DNA of 64,000 bases from Pempheris klunzingeri. Its lineage: Eukaryota; Chordata; Actinopteri; Acropomatiformes; Pempheridae. The notes under the pieces are model-generated. The model had not been told where the DNA came from, did not search any database, and saw only the letters and a program-made list of their open reading frames with translations. Where the stretch lies: positions 5,430,730 through 5,494,729 of the forward strand of contig NC_092013.1 of NCBI RefSeq assembly GCF_042242105.1, written 5' to 3'. This document shows, piece after piece, positions 1 through 10,588 of this stretch (position 1 is its first letter; each line of letters starts with the position of its first letter). Both the position numbers and the translations under genes were made by a program.

Positions 1-280
1 ATGAGCATTGATAAAATAAAAATAAAATAAAATAAATAAATGTAATGTAACAGAAACCCAAGCAGAGGAAGATCAGCAAACTGACTCAGAAATATCAGTT
101 ACATAGCAACACATAAAGCTAACTAACATTAGCCACTTGTAGCTACGAGCCTACGAGCCGCTACGAGTGTGCTGAATGCAGCAAGGGTGTATTTTTATTG
201 CTGATGACTCAAACATGTAATTTGTCAGAAGATGATTGTGTTAATCGTTGCTCATTTACAAACGGTGCATATCAGCGTGT

Positions 281-470
281 TTCCTAATTGTCAAACTATT
301 CCTTTATAACGTGTGTCTTAGAGGAAGCAGCTAGCTTGGTCCTGTCCAAAGGTAACCAGAGCCTCTGTAGCTCACTACATAACATTTTGGATCTCTTACA
401 TGTTTGTTCTCAGTCTTTGTGCTAAGCTAAGCTAAGCTAACTAAGCTAGCTCCATACCTAACAAAGAGAC
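281..470. repeat. degenerate copy of a dispersed teleost repeat containing GCTAAGCTAA
   Basis: The segment contains words typical of a widespread teleost repeat: TCAAACTATTCCTTTA near 290, GCTAGCTTGGTCCTGTCCAAAGGTAA-like text near 331-355, and a (GCTAA)n run at about 422-445. Parts appear in opposite orientations, so the copy is rearranged or two fragments are juxtaposed. Better copies of the same family lie at 52-56 kb. Family assignment rests on recall, not a search. Confidence 0.5.
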
Positions 471-954
471 CCTTAAACAGTTTCAGACCAAAATGATTTA
501 CAGCTTTAAGTAATTATCAATCTGTTGCCTTTGGCTCTTTGTCCTGCACAAGACTATTTGGTTGTGTGAAGCTCTTGTCACCGTCATCAGCGCCCACGGT
601 GAAGAGCTGCTGCCACAGTTTGAAGCATGCTGGGAGATCACAATCTACCAATAGTCACAAATCACCTGAAGGGACACCAGATGTAGCCAGTCATCTCTCA
701 CTATGTTACTGTAATATTTGGAGTAGAGTTTGGAAATATAAGTAGTTGCCAGCTGCGCATTTGGTTGCAAAATCAACTCCCTATTTCCTACCTGTCCCAA
801 ACTAGACTGTAGCCTGTGTATACGTGTTCAGCCTTAATCTTCTTGCTCTAAGGGGGAAACAGAGAACAACCCATCACACACACTGACAGGTGTCTAAACG
901 CATTTCGAGAAGCTGAGAAACCGTGCACTGCACACCTGGGTACAGTAAAGCCAT

Positions 955-977
955 TGTGTGTGTGTGTGTGTGTGTGT
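955..977. repeat. (TG)n microsatellite
   Basis: Uninterrupted TG dinucleotide run of about 11 units. It produces false open frames on the opposite strand. Confidence 0.95.
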
Positions 978-1296
978 AGAAAAGAGAGACAGAGCACAAG
1001 AGGAAGTAGAGCAGTAAATAATAAGCTGGGAGAAAGATGCAAGATATGACTGTGTACATGTACCTCTGCAGGACATGCATGCGTCCTCGTGGCACAGATC
1101 AGTGTATCAAAACAACACCCCGTAGGTGAGCCTGATAATGACTCCAATGAGCCTGTGAATGGTACAACACGGTGTAATAGCACCCGTCTAGTTATGTGTT
1201 GCATGAATGGCCCCCGTGGAGGAAACCAGAGCAGATGGAGGTACAGTAAGCAGGTAGCGACTGAGCAAAGGAGAAAAGCGGCAAGAAAAAGAGGAG

Positions 1297-1319
1297 CGAG
1301 AGAGAGAGAGAGAGAGAGA
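1297..1319. repeat. (GA)n microsatellite
   Basis: Uninterrupted GA run. It creates an artefactual arginine/glutamate-rich open frame. Confidence 0.95.
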
Positions 1320-2070
1320 CAGCAGAGCAACAGTAGGAACAATCACCATTCTTCTCCTCTGCTTAAGCCTCTTTCATATTGCGACACACAGAGGAATTAT
1401 AGCGCAGAGACTAGGTCAGCCACTTATCCATCTCATCCAACAATGCAACACGCCGCAACTCCACAGCAATTACTGCTCGGCTGGAACTGCTGCCAGAGCA
1501 CGTCCACATCTTCTGGTGCTGATGCAGTTTCAAGTGCAGTAATAACAATGAATAATGTGTTGGAGAAGAGGTAGGAGTGTTCAAAAACATCCATGGCTTT
1601 CAAACAGCAATGCAGAGTTTTTGTTTCGCTGGTCATTAGAGAGCATGAAGAGATGGAGGGATGCTTCGTGTTAGAATAAAGATAACAAATCTAACATGAC
1701 AATTTTACTTTCGATAAAAACTGTGAAGCAGATTTAGGTTAAACGCAAGCAAAAACATGACATTTTCGACAGAGGTTCAGGCAAACCAGATCGTGGTCTG
1801 CTCATTCTCTGCAGAGAAATGTCACAGTCAACCGAATTTGGATGGATTCATGCATTTCACACTCACTTGTTAATTAAACCTATCCTCATATGCCTGTGAC
1901 AGCACAAAGCAATGAAACATGATTAGATACCGAAACAAAAGGGGAGCTTTGGAAATGTTTCTGGGTAAAATGGCATTAGCCCTGGTCTCATTCTGCACCA
2001 GTTAGACAGCGTACATAATCAGGATTAACTTTAGCATGATGGGGAGAGAGAAGGAACGATGAGGGGGTAA

Positions 2071-2092
2071 GGGGGGGGGGGGGGGGGGGGGG
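2071..2092. repeat. poly-G tract, 22 bases
   Basis: Homopolymer of 22 G, one of three long G tracts in the window. The length is approximate because such tracts are prone to sequencing and assembly error. Confidence 0.85.
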
Positions 2093-3628
2093 AGTGAGAA
2101 GAGAGGGTCATGGGAAGCCAGAACTCACCCTCAAAGTCACTCATCCTGGTGTCAGATAGCAACACTGGTGCAGTGATTACAATGTAATGAATCCTCGAGA
2201 AGCCCATTTCTTTCCATGTTAAATGCTGCATCCATGAATATCCAGAGAAAATATGAATATCCGACGACTGTATAATGTATGCAGATGTCAGATTTTGTGT
2301 GATAAGATTCCAAAATCTTGGTTACTTTAATCTGCTGCAGACCATATTTGTGGTATTAGATTGTTAAAAGCGATGTGTCCTACTTTGTACTGCATGTGTA
2401 GCAGATATATGGACATGGAGCATTATTTAACTTCATCTATCGCCATTATAGTAAGGAATGCTTCATTTTTGTGCTATTTATCTATTTATTTTTGTAACTT
2501 TTTTCTATTTCCTTTACTAATTTTAATGTCTTTGCTCATTATACTCGTGCAAAGCGAACAAATTATACATATCCAGGCATACAGCCAAACAAAGACGTCA
2601 ACCTAAATAAATAGCTGCTATATACAGGCCAGACCTGGATATCTAAATGTCCTTTGTGCATTCAGGATCAGTTGTATGTGCTGTATGTGCAGGGTTGAGG
2701 TAACAGTGTATGGCAGCACAAAGAATAAGTCAGAAATAATGACCCTGTCCTCCTAGGTGATTAGATGTGCATATAGTTGGAGTATATATACAGTATGCAG
2801 CCTATTTGGACCTGCATACTGAGAGGAGATCATGTACATGCTATTGTACTATATTTTATTACATATATACATTGTAATGTGCATGATGAATATATACAGT
2901 AGTAATATTTAATTTTGCAGTGTTTTACAGGATTTGAATTCAGTCTTCAGAAGGCTGATTGAAATCAATGTGTCAGCGTACATTGCTCCTGTTTCTTGAA
3001 TTGTGGGAAGGTTGGCACCAATAAATAACTAATAAATTATGTCATCTTGGGCTCGGAGACAAAAACAGAAGGCCGGCGTTACAAACGGGGGTGTAGAGTT
3101 GGACAGACGTGGGTGAGTTGCTTTACCAGGCATGGAGGGTCTAATGAAACACCACACTGAGTTATGAAACTTAATGTGTAGGATCCAGGGATGTTGCCAG
3201 ACCCACACTTGAGACTAAAAGTTTGATTTTCTCTGCCTCCGCTGCTTTCATTTTGACCATTCATTATTTAATCTGCCTCGCTCAAGTCCTCCACGCTTAT
3301 GGAGATGCAATAACAGGTCCTGACTGTTACAAGGCTTCCTGTAACTTCACCACTTTGTCTGTATTTGGACATCTTCTCTTACATCAGTTAGTTACAGTGG
3401 GTATGTCTGAAGTGTTATGTTGAAAACGGCAAATCTTCAGGAAAAGGCTTGTTATTCACAATCAGCACATTCCCCTGGTACTTTTTCCAGCACTGTATAG
3501 TTGCTCTCTGCATCCAAGTTGTGAAGGACAGAAGGGTTTTCTTCACACGCTCACACTTTGGTATCTGCTGGAAAGTGAGAACACGCTCAAGCTCACCAGG
3601 GTTTGAATAATTTCTGGCTGCAGCGTGA

Positions 3629-3631
<3 letters not shown>

Positions 3632-3662
<31 letters not shown>
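3632..3662. repeat. (CA)n microsatellite
   Basis: CA repeat with one CAAACA interruption. No gene context. Confidence 0.95.
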
Positions 3663-3663
<1 letters not shown>

Positions 3664-4116
3664 TCTCTCTCACTCCTCTCAGGGTGTGAAGCATCAGGGG
3701 TCAGGTACGCTTTCCTGCCCGGATTCCCTGTCTCTTGTCCGTCAGTGGTTGGCGCACTGATGTAAAGGGCAATAAATGCGAACGAACATCATGATAACAG
3801 ATTTATCCCATGTGTTGCTAGGCAACTAATCCAGCAGGCATGGAACAACAACGGGGCTTGTATGTTGTGACAATGACGGCCAATTATCAGCTGCCTGTCT
3901 TGTAGTGAACGCTGTCTGCTCAGTTCACTGTTTACAAGCCTCACATGCTGCAGTGATGCTGCACAATGTTTACTGGTGCACAGTGTTTACTGGATGTGTG
4001 GTGAATGTGAGTCTCACTTGTGACAGCTATGTCACCCAAATACTCAGCCTCCATGAAACCCAAATCAGTCTCATAAGCAATGTTCATACCTTCAGGCACT
4101 TGCTCGGAGTGGACAG

Positions 4117-4130
4117 GCGTTACGTAACGC
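4117..4130. promoter_or_regulatory. perfect 14 bp palindrome with a PAR-bZIP/NFIL3 core
   Basis: GCGTTACGTAACGC is a perfect palindrome. Its core TTACGTAA is the consensus recognition site of PAR-bZIP and NFIL3 transcription factors. The sequence is plain, but function is inferred only, because the site lies in unannotated intergenic DNA. A second perfect palindrome with the same core is at 45068-45081. Confidence 0.35.
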
Positions 4131-5439
4131 ACCACTATGTATACGCTGGCAGAATCTTTTTCTTCAGTGGAAGCTCTTGTGTCCTGCAAGGGATGAACTG
4201 TACATTGTGTTAGCCGTTTCAACGTATATATTACATATCAATGCCAGTGAGATGATCCGACACATTTTTCTTTCCACGTGGACTGTAGCACCTGGTTTCT
4301 AGCTCCCTCTGTAGTCTGTGTGGCAGCATGACACCTGATTTGGATTTGGTTGCTCAGTACGGCTTCTTCTCTGTGTTGTACTCACCAAGTAACATGATTC
4401 ACAAAAGGTGAAGAGCTGTTAAAAAAAAGACTGAGCAGGAGCCTGCCTGAGCAGTTGTTCTTTTAAGGACAAATGACCAGTTATTATGACTATTTTTATC
4501 TATAAATAAGAAAATATGCTCTAAAACTATTAATAAATAAGATAGAAAATACCTTTAACTTTTAAACCTTTGGATATATATTGATATATTTTCAATCTAA
4601 CATTGATTTCACCAGTGGTGGGAGCTGTTAAGTCTGTAAAGAAACAGTCGGCCACCGCAGCTATAAAAACTAAAAACATTATGATGAGAAAAGTTTTCAA
4701 TTACATCACAATGACACATAATTAAATGTAAGACTTTTATTCTCATATGAATATATATACACTACTTTGACACTCGTAGTTGAAAATAGGTCTGCTCTTT
4801 TTACATTTTAAAGTGCAGTGCAGTATATACAAGGTGAGAGAGTGTAAGTACTGTAGTTACTAGCTGAGGTGCATTGTGGGATGTTTTTGGATAGATCCTT
4901 AAAGGGTAAATCCACATTGAATCCTGGAGGATAAACAACGGTTGCTGCCTGCTCTCTATGTGCTCTAATATTCAGGATTATTATCCTTCAGACCTCTCAT
5001 TCATCAGTGATGTCACAGCGGGTGTCCGCCATTAGCTGTCAAAGGCTAAACGCCCGTGATGACATCACTGAGTTTTCTGTGGCCAGAAAAGCAGCAATGG
5101 ATGTATTATAAGTTAAGTTCAAGACTTTTTTAGGCTTTGGAAAAGTTTCCCAAAGATTGAACCTCCTTAAAAATATGCACAATACAAAAAGTAATAGTTT
5201 ACCATGTTTATAGCTGGAGGTAGCAGCTGTTTTACCAAAATCTCTTTTATAATAGCAGTCTGTGGAAACAATTTCTGGGTCGCAGGGGATTTGCTGTTGC
5301 AATACCGCCAGTGGCCATAAGAAAAATGTGGACGCAAGGCCGAGCGGTGGTCCGGTATCAAGTTCTTGTAATTCATCCATGAGAGCAGCGCAACAGCAGT
5401 TCTCATCCATCTCCTGTAGGATTAAGAGTATATTCATGA

Positions 5440-5445
5440 TTTATT
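5440..5445 (-). terminator. candidate poly(A) signal of zbtb49
   Basis: TTTATT on the plus strand reads AATAAA on the minus strand, about 140 bases beyond the zbtb49 stop. It would give a short 3' UTR. Another AATAAA overlaps the stop codon itself (5582-5587). Confidence 0.4.
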
Positions 5446-5582
5446 TAGTTTAAGAAAAACTAGGAAGCACTTTGTTCGCTTCATCAAAGGAGCTACCATT
5501 TTGTGTTTTAAGTCAGGCGGTAAACATCGGGTCACACCCTTTGACCTGGCTTTGCTGTGCTTATCTGAAGAAGACGCAACAT

Positions 5583-8500
5583 TTATTGCTCCATGTCATT
5601 ATCATTCTGCAGAGTTTTCATTGCCAGGCCCCACAGAGTTACACTGGAGATAAACTGTCCTTCACTGGACCTGTAGGACCCACTGTTGGGTCTGCTAGAG
5701 GAAGGAAGGGAACTGCAGTGATTGTCTGTAGGAGGCAGGTAGGGCCTCCCCACCTGCCCTCTGCCCATCTCCACGGACATATTGCCATTCTCCATATAGG
5801 GACCATACACAGCCTCCTGAGACAGGTGGGGTTTGGCCACTTTCATGTGGTCTGTAGCATTCAGGGCTGCAGCTCTCTCCTGGTGGTTGGAGGAGAGGAG
5901 GTGATGGGGCACCAGCGAGCGCAGCTCTGGAAGGGGGGTTGGGGTAGACCCTGGGCTGAGGTGCATGCTGGGAGGTGGAGTCTCTATATGCGATGTTGGT
6001 TGTGGCGGTGAAGGAGGAGGTGGTGAGGGTTTCTCTAACCCTGCATGGGGCATCATGCTGGGGAAATGCTGCTCACTGGTCGCGGCAGGAGGTTTACTGT
6101 GGCCGACAGGTTTGGAGAACGAGGATGCTCCATCTGAACTACGAGGTGGATCAGAGCTGTCGGTGACCGGGCTGTCGGCTGGCGCCCCCTTACAGTGCAT
6201 GTTGCTGTGTCTCCTCAGCATGGCAGAGCGGGTAAAACTCTTCCCACAGGCGTTACAGATGTAGGGTTTCTCACCAGTGTGTGACCGTATGTGACGCTGC
6301 AGGTCTCCTGAGCCGATGAAGCACTTCCCTGCATAAATTACACATATTTAGTGTAAAACACTAACTAGCTACAGTCTATACTGAATTTAAACACCAAAAG
6401 TTTGACTAAGCGAGTTCACGAGATGTCTTAGCATCAAATAACCTTTGAGAGGAATGCACTGAGAGCCAAAATGAATACGAGAACTGCCACTGACATCAAA
6501 TCAACAGCAGTTACACATACGTCTTACGTTTGGGATCAAAACTTGCTCATAAGGTGTATGACATTTAATCATGGTACACACAGATCCATCATGTGTATTT
6601 AAGGGTAGGTTCAAGGGAGGTGGATTATTTTGCACCAGTTTAGATTTATTTTTTTATTCAACTTGTCACGTCTATTATTGTCATTATCTTTTCATCGTCA
6701 GATTATTTTCTCGATTATAAAATGTAGTAATTTAGTAAAGTCATCTGAAGATATGCAGTTTACAATCACAGGAGATAAAGAAGAGCAGCAAATCCACACA
6801 AGTGAATCTGGAACCATCCAAACTGTTAACCTGACGCCGTTTCACCTCTACACTGATGTTTTATTAAACTATAATCTACAGGGCAGCAAGTGAATTATAC
6901 TTCCAACGTTACAGAGACTGTACAGAGACTTACCACATGTGGCACAGCTGTGAGGTTTTTCTCCAGCATGGCGAGCCTTGTGCTTCAGCAGCTTTCTGTG
7001 GGTGTTGAAGGATTTTCCACACTGGTCACATGTGAATGTCTTTTCTGTGGCATGAGTCCTCTTGTGTTCCTTGAGGTTACTCAAGTTGTTAAATCCTGAG
7101 CAACGAGACAAGTAGAGTGAGCACAACACCAGTCTTATGAACACATAATGTGTCACAATGTTCCAGCTGGATCTGTGAACAAAGTAGCTCACGATATTAT
7201 TAATCATCAGCAAAGGTTCATCCTAAGAATGAGACCGTTAGGCAAGAACTACATGTAGATGGATTAAGGAAGTGATTAAGAAAATCACTCCTGTTCAGTT
7301 ACGTACCTCGACCACATATATCACACAGATGTGGCTTCTCTCCTGTGTGGACAACTTTGTGACGATGGACATCCCCTGATGCGGTAAAGCTGGCAAACAC
7401 AGATGAAAATTCAATTAATAGGCAAATGTATAGACTATTAGGCCTGTGAAATATAAGGAAAATATCAAATTGCTGGAGACTAAACTCAGATATACTCTTT
7501 TCTAAATCAGTATGTCGTCATCACAAATTCTTTCAGTATGCAAGTTAAAGATTGTATTATAAAAATGCAATATCAGCAATTATGGTATATTGCCAAGTTT
7601 TGGAAACTATGAAGCATTTTTTTTCTTAGTAAAAGGTAATCACATAAGCATACAATAAGAAAACAGATTGACAACAAATATCTATACACGGAAAGGGAAG
7701 TGATGAACAGCAGAAATATAAATATGGAAAATGAATGCAGGGAAGTGTCTTACCTTTTACCACATAACTCACAGATGTACGGTTTCTCTCCAGAATGTCG
7801 CCGCAAATGTGTCTGCAAATTTCCAGCCTGTGAAAGAAAATCAGTCAGATATCTCAATATAACTTTCCCATCTATCTATAGCTGTGGGAAATCAGAATAA
7901 CACACCAGACGATACCTGTGAGAAGTTTCTCCCGCAAACATTACACTGAAAGGGCTTCTCGCCTGCAACAAGACAAAAATATTAAGATGATGATGATGAT
8001 ACTTGATTGTCAGATCAAGTCAGAGACTCTTCTTGTGTCACAGCACGCTCCATTTTCAACGTCACAGAAAAGACAAAAGTTAGGACAAGAAACAAAAGAT
8101 ACAGAATCATTTAAGGCAATTATAAACAGTAAATACCGGTATGTGAGCGCTTGTGCAGCTCCAGGTTGCTGGGGTGTTTGAAGATCTTCCCACACACCTC
8201 ACAGCAGTACTGCTTGTGTCCTGTCTGCTGCTGTGGTGGTTCTGGCACGGTCTTAAGATTTTGTTCTTCTTTGCTCGCAGGTGGAGGACTGGGAAGTTGT
8301 GCGTCTGCTGCGGTCTCCGCAACCTCCTCCCTGCACGCGTTAAGACCCTCGATAGGAGTTTCAGGAGCTTGAGTCTGGACCGCAGTCTCTTCTTGATGAC
8401 TCTCTTTGGGACAGCTGAGGATGGGTTCACTGACCGATTCAGCAAACATCTCCTCCAAAGCCTTCTGGGATCGGAGGTAGTTGTATTTCTTCAGGTACAC

Positions 8501-9519
8501 AGTCTTCTTTGGGCGCACTGGCTTGTTGAGCATGGAGTCTGCTGAGTTAGAGTTGGGCGTGTTTAAATTATCTGAAGGTGTTAAAGAGGAGACAGGGTTC
8601 TTTTCAACTGCTGCAGATGTGCAGGGAGGATTGGGCTGAACTGTTTTTCCTGAGCAAACAGGAGTGTGGTTGCCTCCCTCACTAACCCCAAGCTGACACT
8701 GCTGCTCTTCCACCAGCACTAAAGGGGCCGGGCCTTGATTTGAGGCTGCATTATTAGTCTCAATTGCACTTTGTTTGAAGTACTGCTTACTGTAGAAGTT
8801 ACGGAGTTTGTAGCCATGGACAAGCTGTTTTTCCACAGGTGCGTGAGAGCTGCTAACAGTGTCACAGCTTGAGCTGCTATTAGGCACAGAAACAGGCATC
8901 CTTTTGCTGTTGTCCATGTCACTGCTCAGGCCAGGCCTCTGGGTTTCAGAGGGACAGTGGAGGTCAACATCATGAGGCAGACTGCTCCCCAAAAGACAGT
9001 CATGCTCAGAGCTTAGCATGCCTGGCAGGGAAAATGAGGGGATTTCCACTGGTGGAGGACAAGGCTTGAGGAAAGCATTACACATGCTCTGAATGTTTGG
9101 AACCTGCAAACACTGAGCGATGTCCAGGAGCGCTTGGACATTATCTTGGTTGATTTCAAGATGGGATGTATACATGTAGTCCAACACTTGTCCGATGCCA
9201 CCGACATCCTGGATGGCCAAGTTAAACACCACATTCTTCTGACTGGGGGAATTTTGGAATAAAGACCTGGAAAGTTCAAAGTTGTACTTTTTATACTGTA
9301 TTACTCTATAATAGGATGATTAGAAATAAGCCACTGATTCATTAGAGGTGTAAAGACATAAAAGCACCTGAAATAGGAGCTGAAAGCGGCCAGGACATTT
9401 TTGTGGGCCTTGAAGCAGACACCTTTGACCACCAGCATGCAGTCACAGAGCAGCCCCTGAATCCTCTGCTCCTGGAGCTGCTGCAGCAGGTAGGAGCTGT
9501 GGCTGGACAGGGTGTCCAT
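5583..9519 (-). CDS. zbtb49: zinc finger and BTB domain-containing protein 49 (7 coding exons)
   Basis: This is a nuclear BTB/C2H2 zinc-finger transcription factor. Coding exons in transcript order are 9519-9368, 9266-8137, 7962-7916, 7827-7754, 7389-7307, 7095-6934 and 6328-5583. Every junction has GT/AG and keeps frame, giving 797 aa (human about 765). The BTB/POZ dimerisation domain spans about residues 1-115 ([36 protein letters not shown]). A poorly conserved Ser/Pro-rich linker follows. Seven tandem C2H2 fingers span about 403-597, each ending in a TGEKP-like linker, with fingers split across exons 2 to 7. A Pro/Ser-rich tail of about 200 residues ends at NDNDMEQ. The start ATG at 9519 has an ideal context (ACCATGG) and directly precedes the BTB fold. 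The gene is head to head with lyar, as its human counterpart is. In mammals ZBTB49 is reported to act with MIZ-1 (ZBTB17) on p21 (CDKN1A). Function in fish is inferred by orthology. Confidence 0.95.
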
Positions 9520-9568
9520 GGTCACTCAGCTGCTGGACCACTCAGCTGCAACTTCTCCATCAAAAACA

Positions 9569-9971
9569 CTAGCCACGGTGAACCATGTGGGGAAAAAAAA
9601 ACAAAACACGTCTGTTATTAAGAAGATATTAATCATCCCTCTGGTTAGCTAACGTTAGTCCTTGAACTGCAACATCAGTAAAAGTGATGCAAACGAGTGT
9701 TGGTAGCTGTTTTCAACTGGTAACACTCATATATATAATTCAACAACCGCGCAGAACCTGATGTGACTGTGCTGCGAGACCACCCATGCAAAAATTGGAC
9801 GAAAACAAGCTAACAAGCTAACAACAAAACCATGCTAACCGACCACAACGGCACACGGTGTGAATCAACACAGCACCACATCCCTCGAAACGAACATTTT
9901 CAACCGAGAATTAAAGTCCTACATATTGTTAGCCCAGTGACGTTTTAATATATTGATAAAATTAAACTTAC
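9569..9971 (-). other. zbtb49: candidate 5' UTR intron of zbtb49
   Basis: On the minus strand a strong donor GG|GTAAGT sits at 9972/9971. A pyrimidine-rich tract followed by AG at 9570-9569 lies about 50 bases before the start codon. This suggests a non-coding first exon upstream of 9972 and a leader intron of about 400 bases. The last leader exon would carry a 12-codon uORF ([12 protein letters not shown]) ending just before the ATG. The acceptor choice is uncertain. Confidence 0.4.
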
Positions 9972-10588
9972 CCTTTTTTATTTGGATGATGGGTCACTTT
10001 TCCCAGTGTCAAACCGTGACCTCACTTCCTGGTACTACCCGTAATGTCGCGCAGCTTAAACAAGAAGCAGATAACACGAAAGAGTATTTTGAGATTGGTT
10101 TAATGTATTGTTTCTTGTCAAGTTAGAGTAGCTGAAAGTCACCACATATATTTTTGTCGCTCTTTATTTAAAAAAAACACAAGAAAAATGTTTGTAGAAG
10201 AATTGCCCTACTGTGGGCGGAACTTTTCTTTTGGCGACATTTTCACACGGACGACTATTAGTGAAGCTACAGAATGTTGCTATGGTCACGTGTGTTTTGA
10301 AAAGTTTACACGCATGGGGCAGTAAAGGGGATTTGTTGCGTTCAAATGCGGTTTTGGAGCAAAAACAATTTAACGTTGCTGCTCACAACATTTATTTGTT
10401 TTATTAAACTCTCCGCCGCGTTTAGCCGTCGGCTCATTTAAACATTAGCTAGCTTTTAGATAACGTTAGTTGCCTTTTCTGTGGCTAACGTTAGCTCGAA
10501 CGTTCATACGTTGGCGCCGTTAGTTTCAGTCACACACTGTGATAGCGGAGTTAGCTAAAATTATCGTTAAAGCTCAGGGTCGTTTAAA
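9972..10588. promoter_or_regulatory. probable bidirectional promoter of zbtb49 and lyar
   Basis: The start codons of zbtb49 (9519, minus) and lyar (10589, plus) diverge from this interval. It contains an ETS-type CACTTCCTG near 10022, CpG-bearing text near 10045, and several copies of TAACGTTAG or related words, including the perfect palindrome GCTAACGTTAGC at 10484-10495. No TATA box is evident. Transcription start sites were not located. Confidence 0.5.

Larger units (their letters stand above)
1..5439. other. intergenic region downstream of zbtb49
   Basis: No gene was recognised in this stretch. Open frames here have no domain, run through simple repeats (TG, GA, poly-G, CA) and lack joinable splice partners. 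It contains a dispersed repeat fragment near its start, several microsatellites, a perfect bZIP-type palindrome at 4117-4130, and a moderately GC-rich block at 4890-5430. That block starts with a TTAAAGGG-like end and may be an old transposable element or part of the zbtb49 3' UTR. In human the next gene on this side is NSG1, but no NSG1-like exon was seen. Confidence 0.6.

Noticed and set aside
848-1342. 164-residue minus-strand open frame
   Set aside because: Created by TG and GA repeats, with low-complexity Leu/Ser and His-Thr runs.
1089-1574. 161-residue plus-strand open frame
   Set aside because: It crosses a GA microsatellite, has no domain, and no splice partner or homology was recognised.
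2125-2231. Minus-strand frame with MSDFEG followed by a donor-like GTGAGT
   Set aside because: Only one site looks exon-like. No acceptor, family match or continuation was found, and the frame runs into poly-G.
6869-7213. 114-residue zinc-finger frame as an independent gene
   Set aside because: Only 7095-6934 is exonic (zbtb49 exon 6). The flanking residues are intron.
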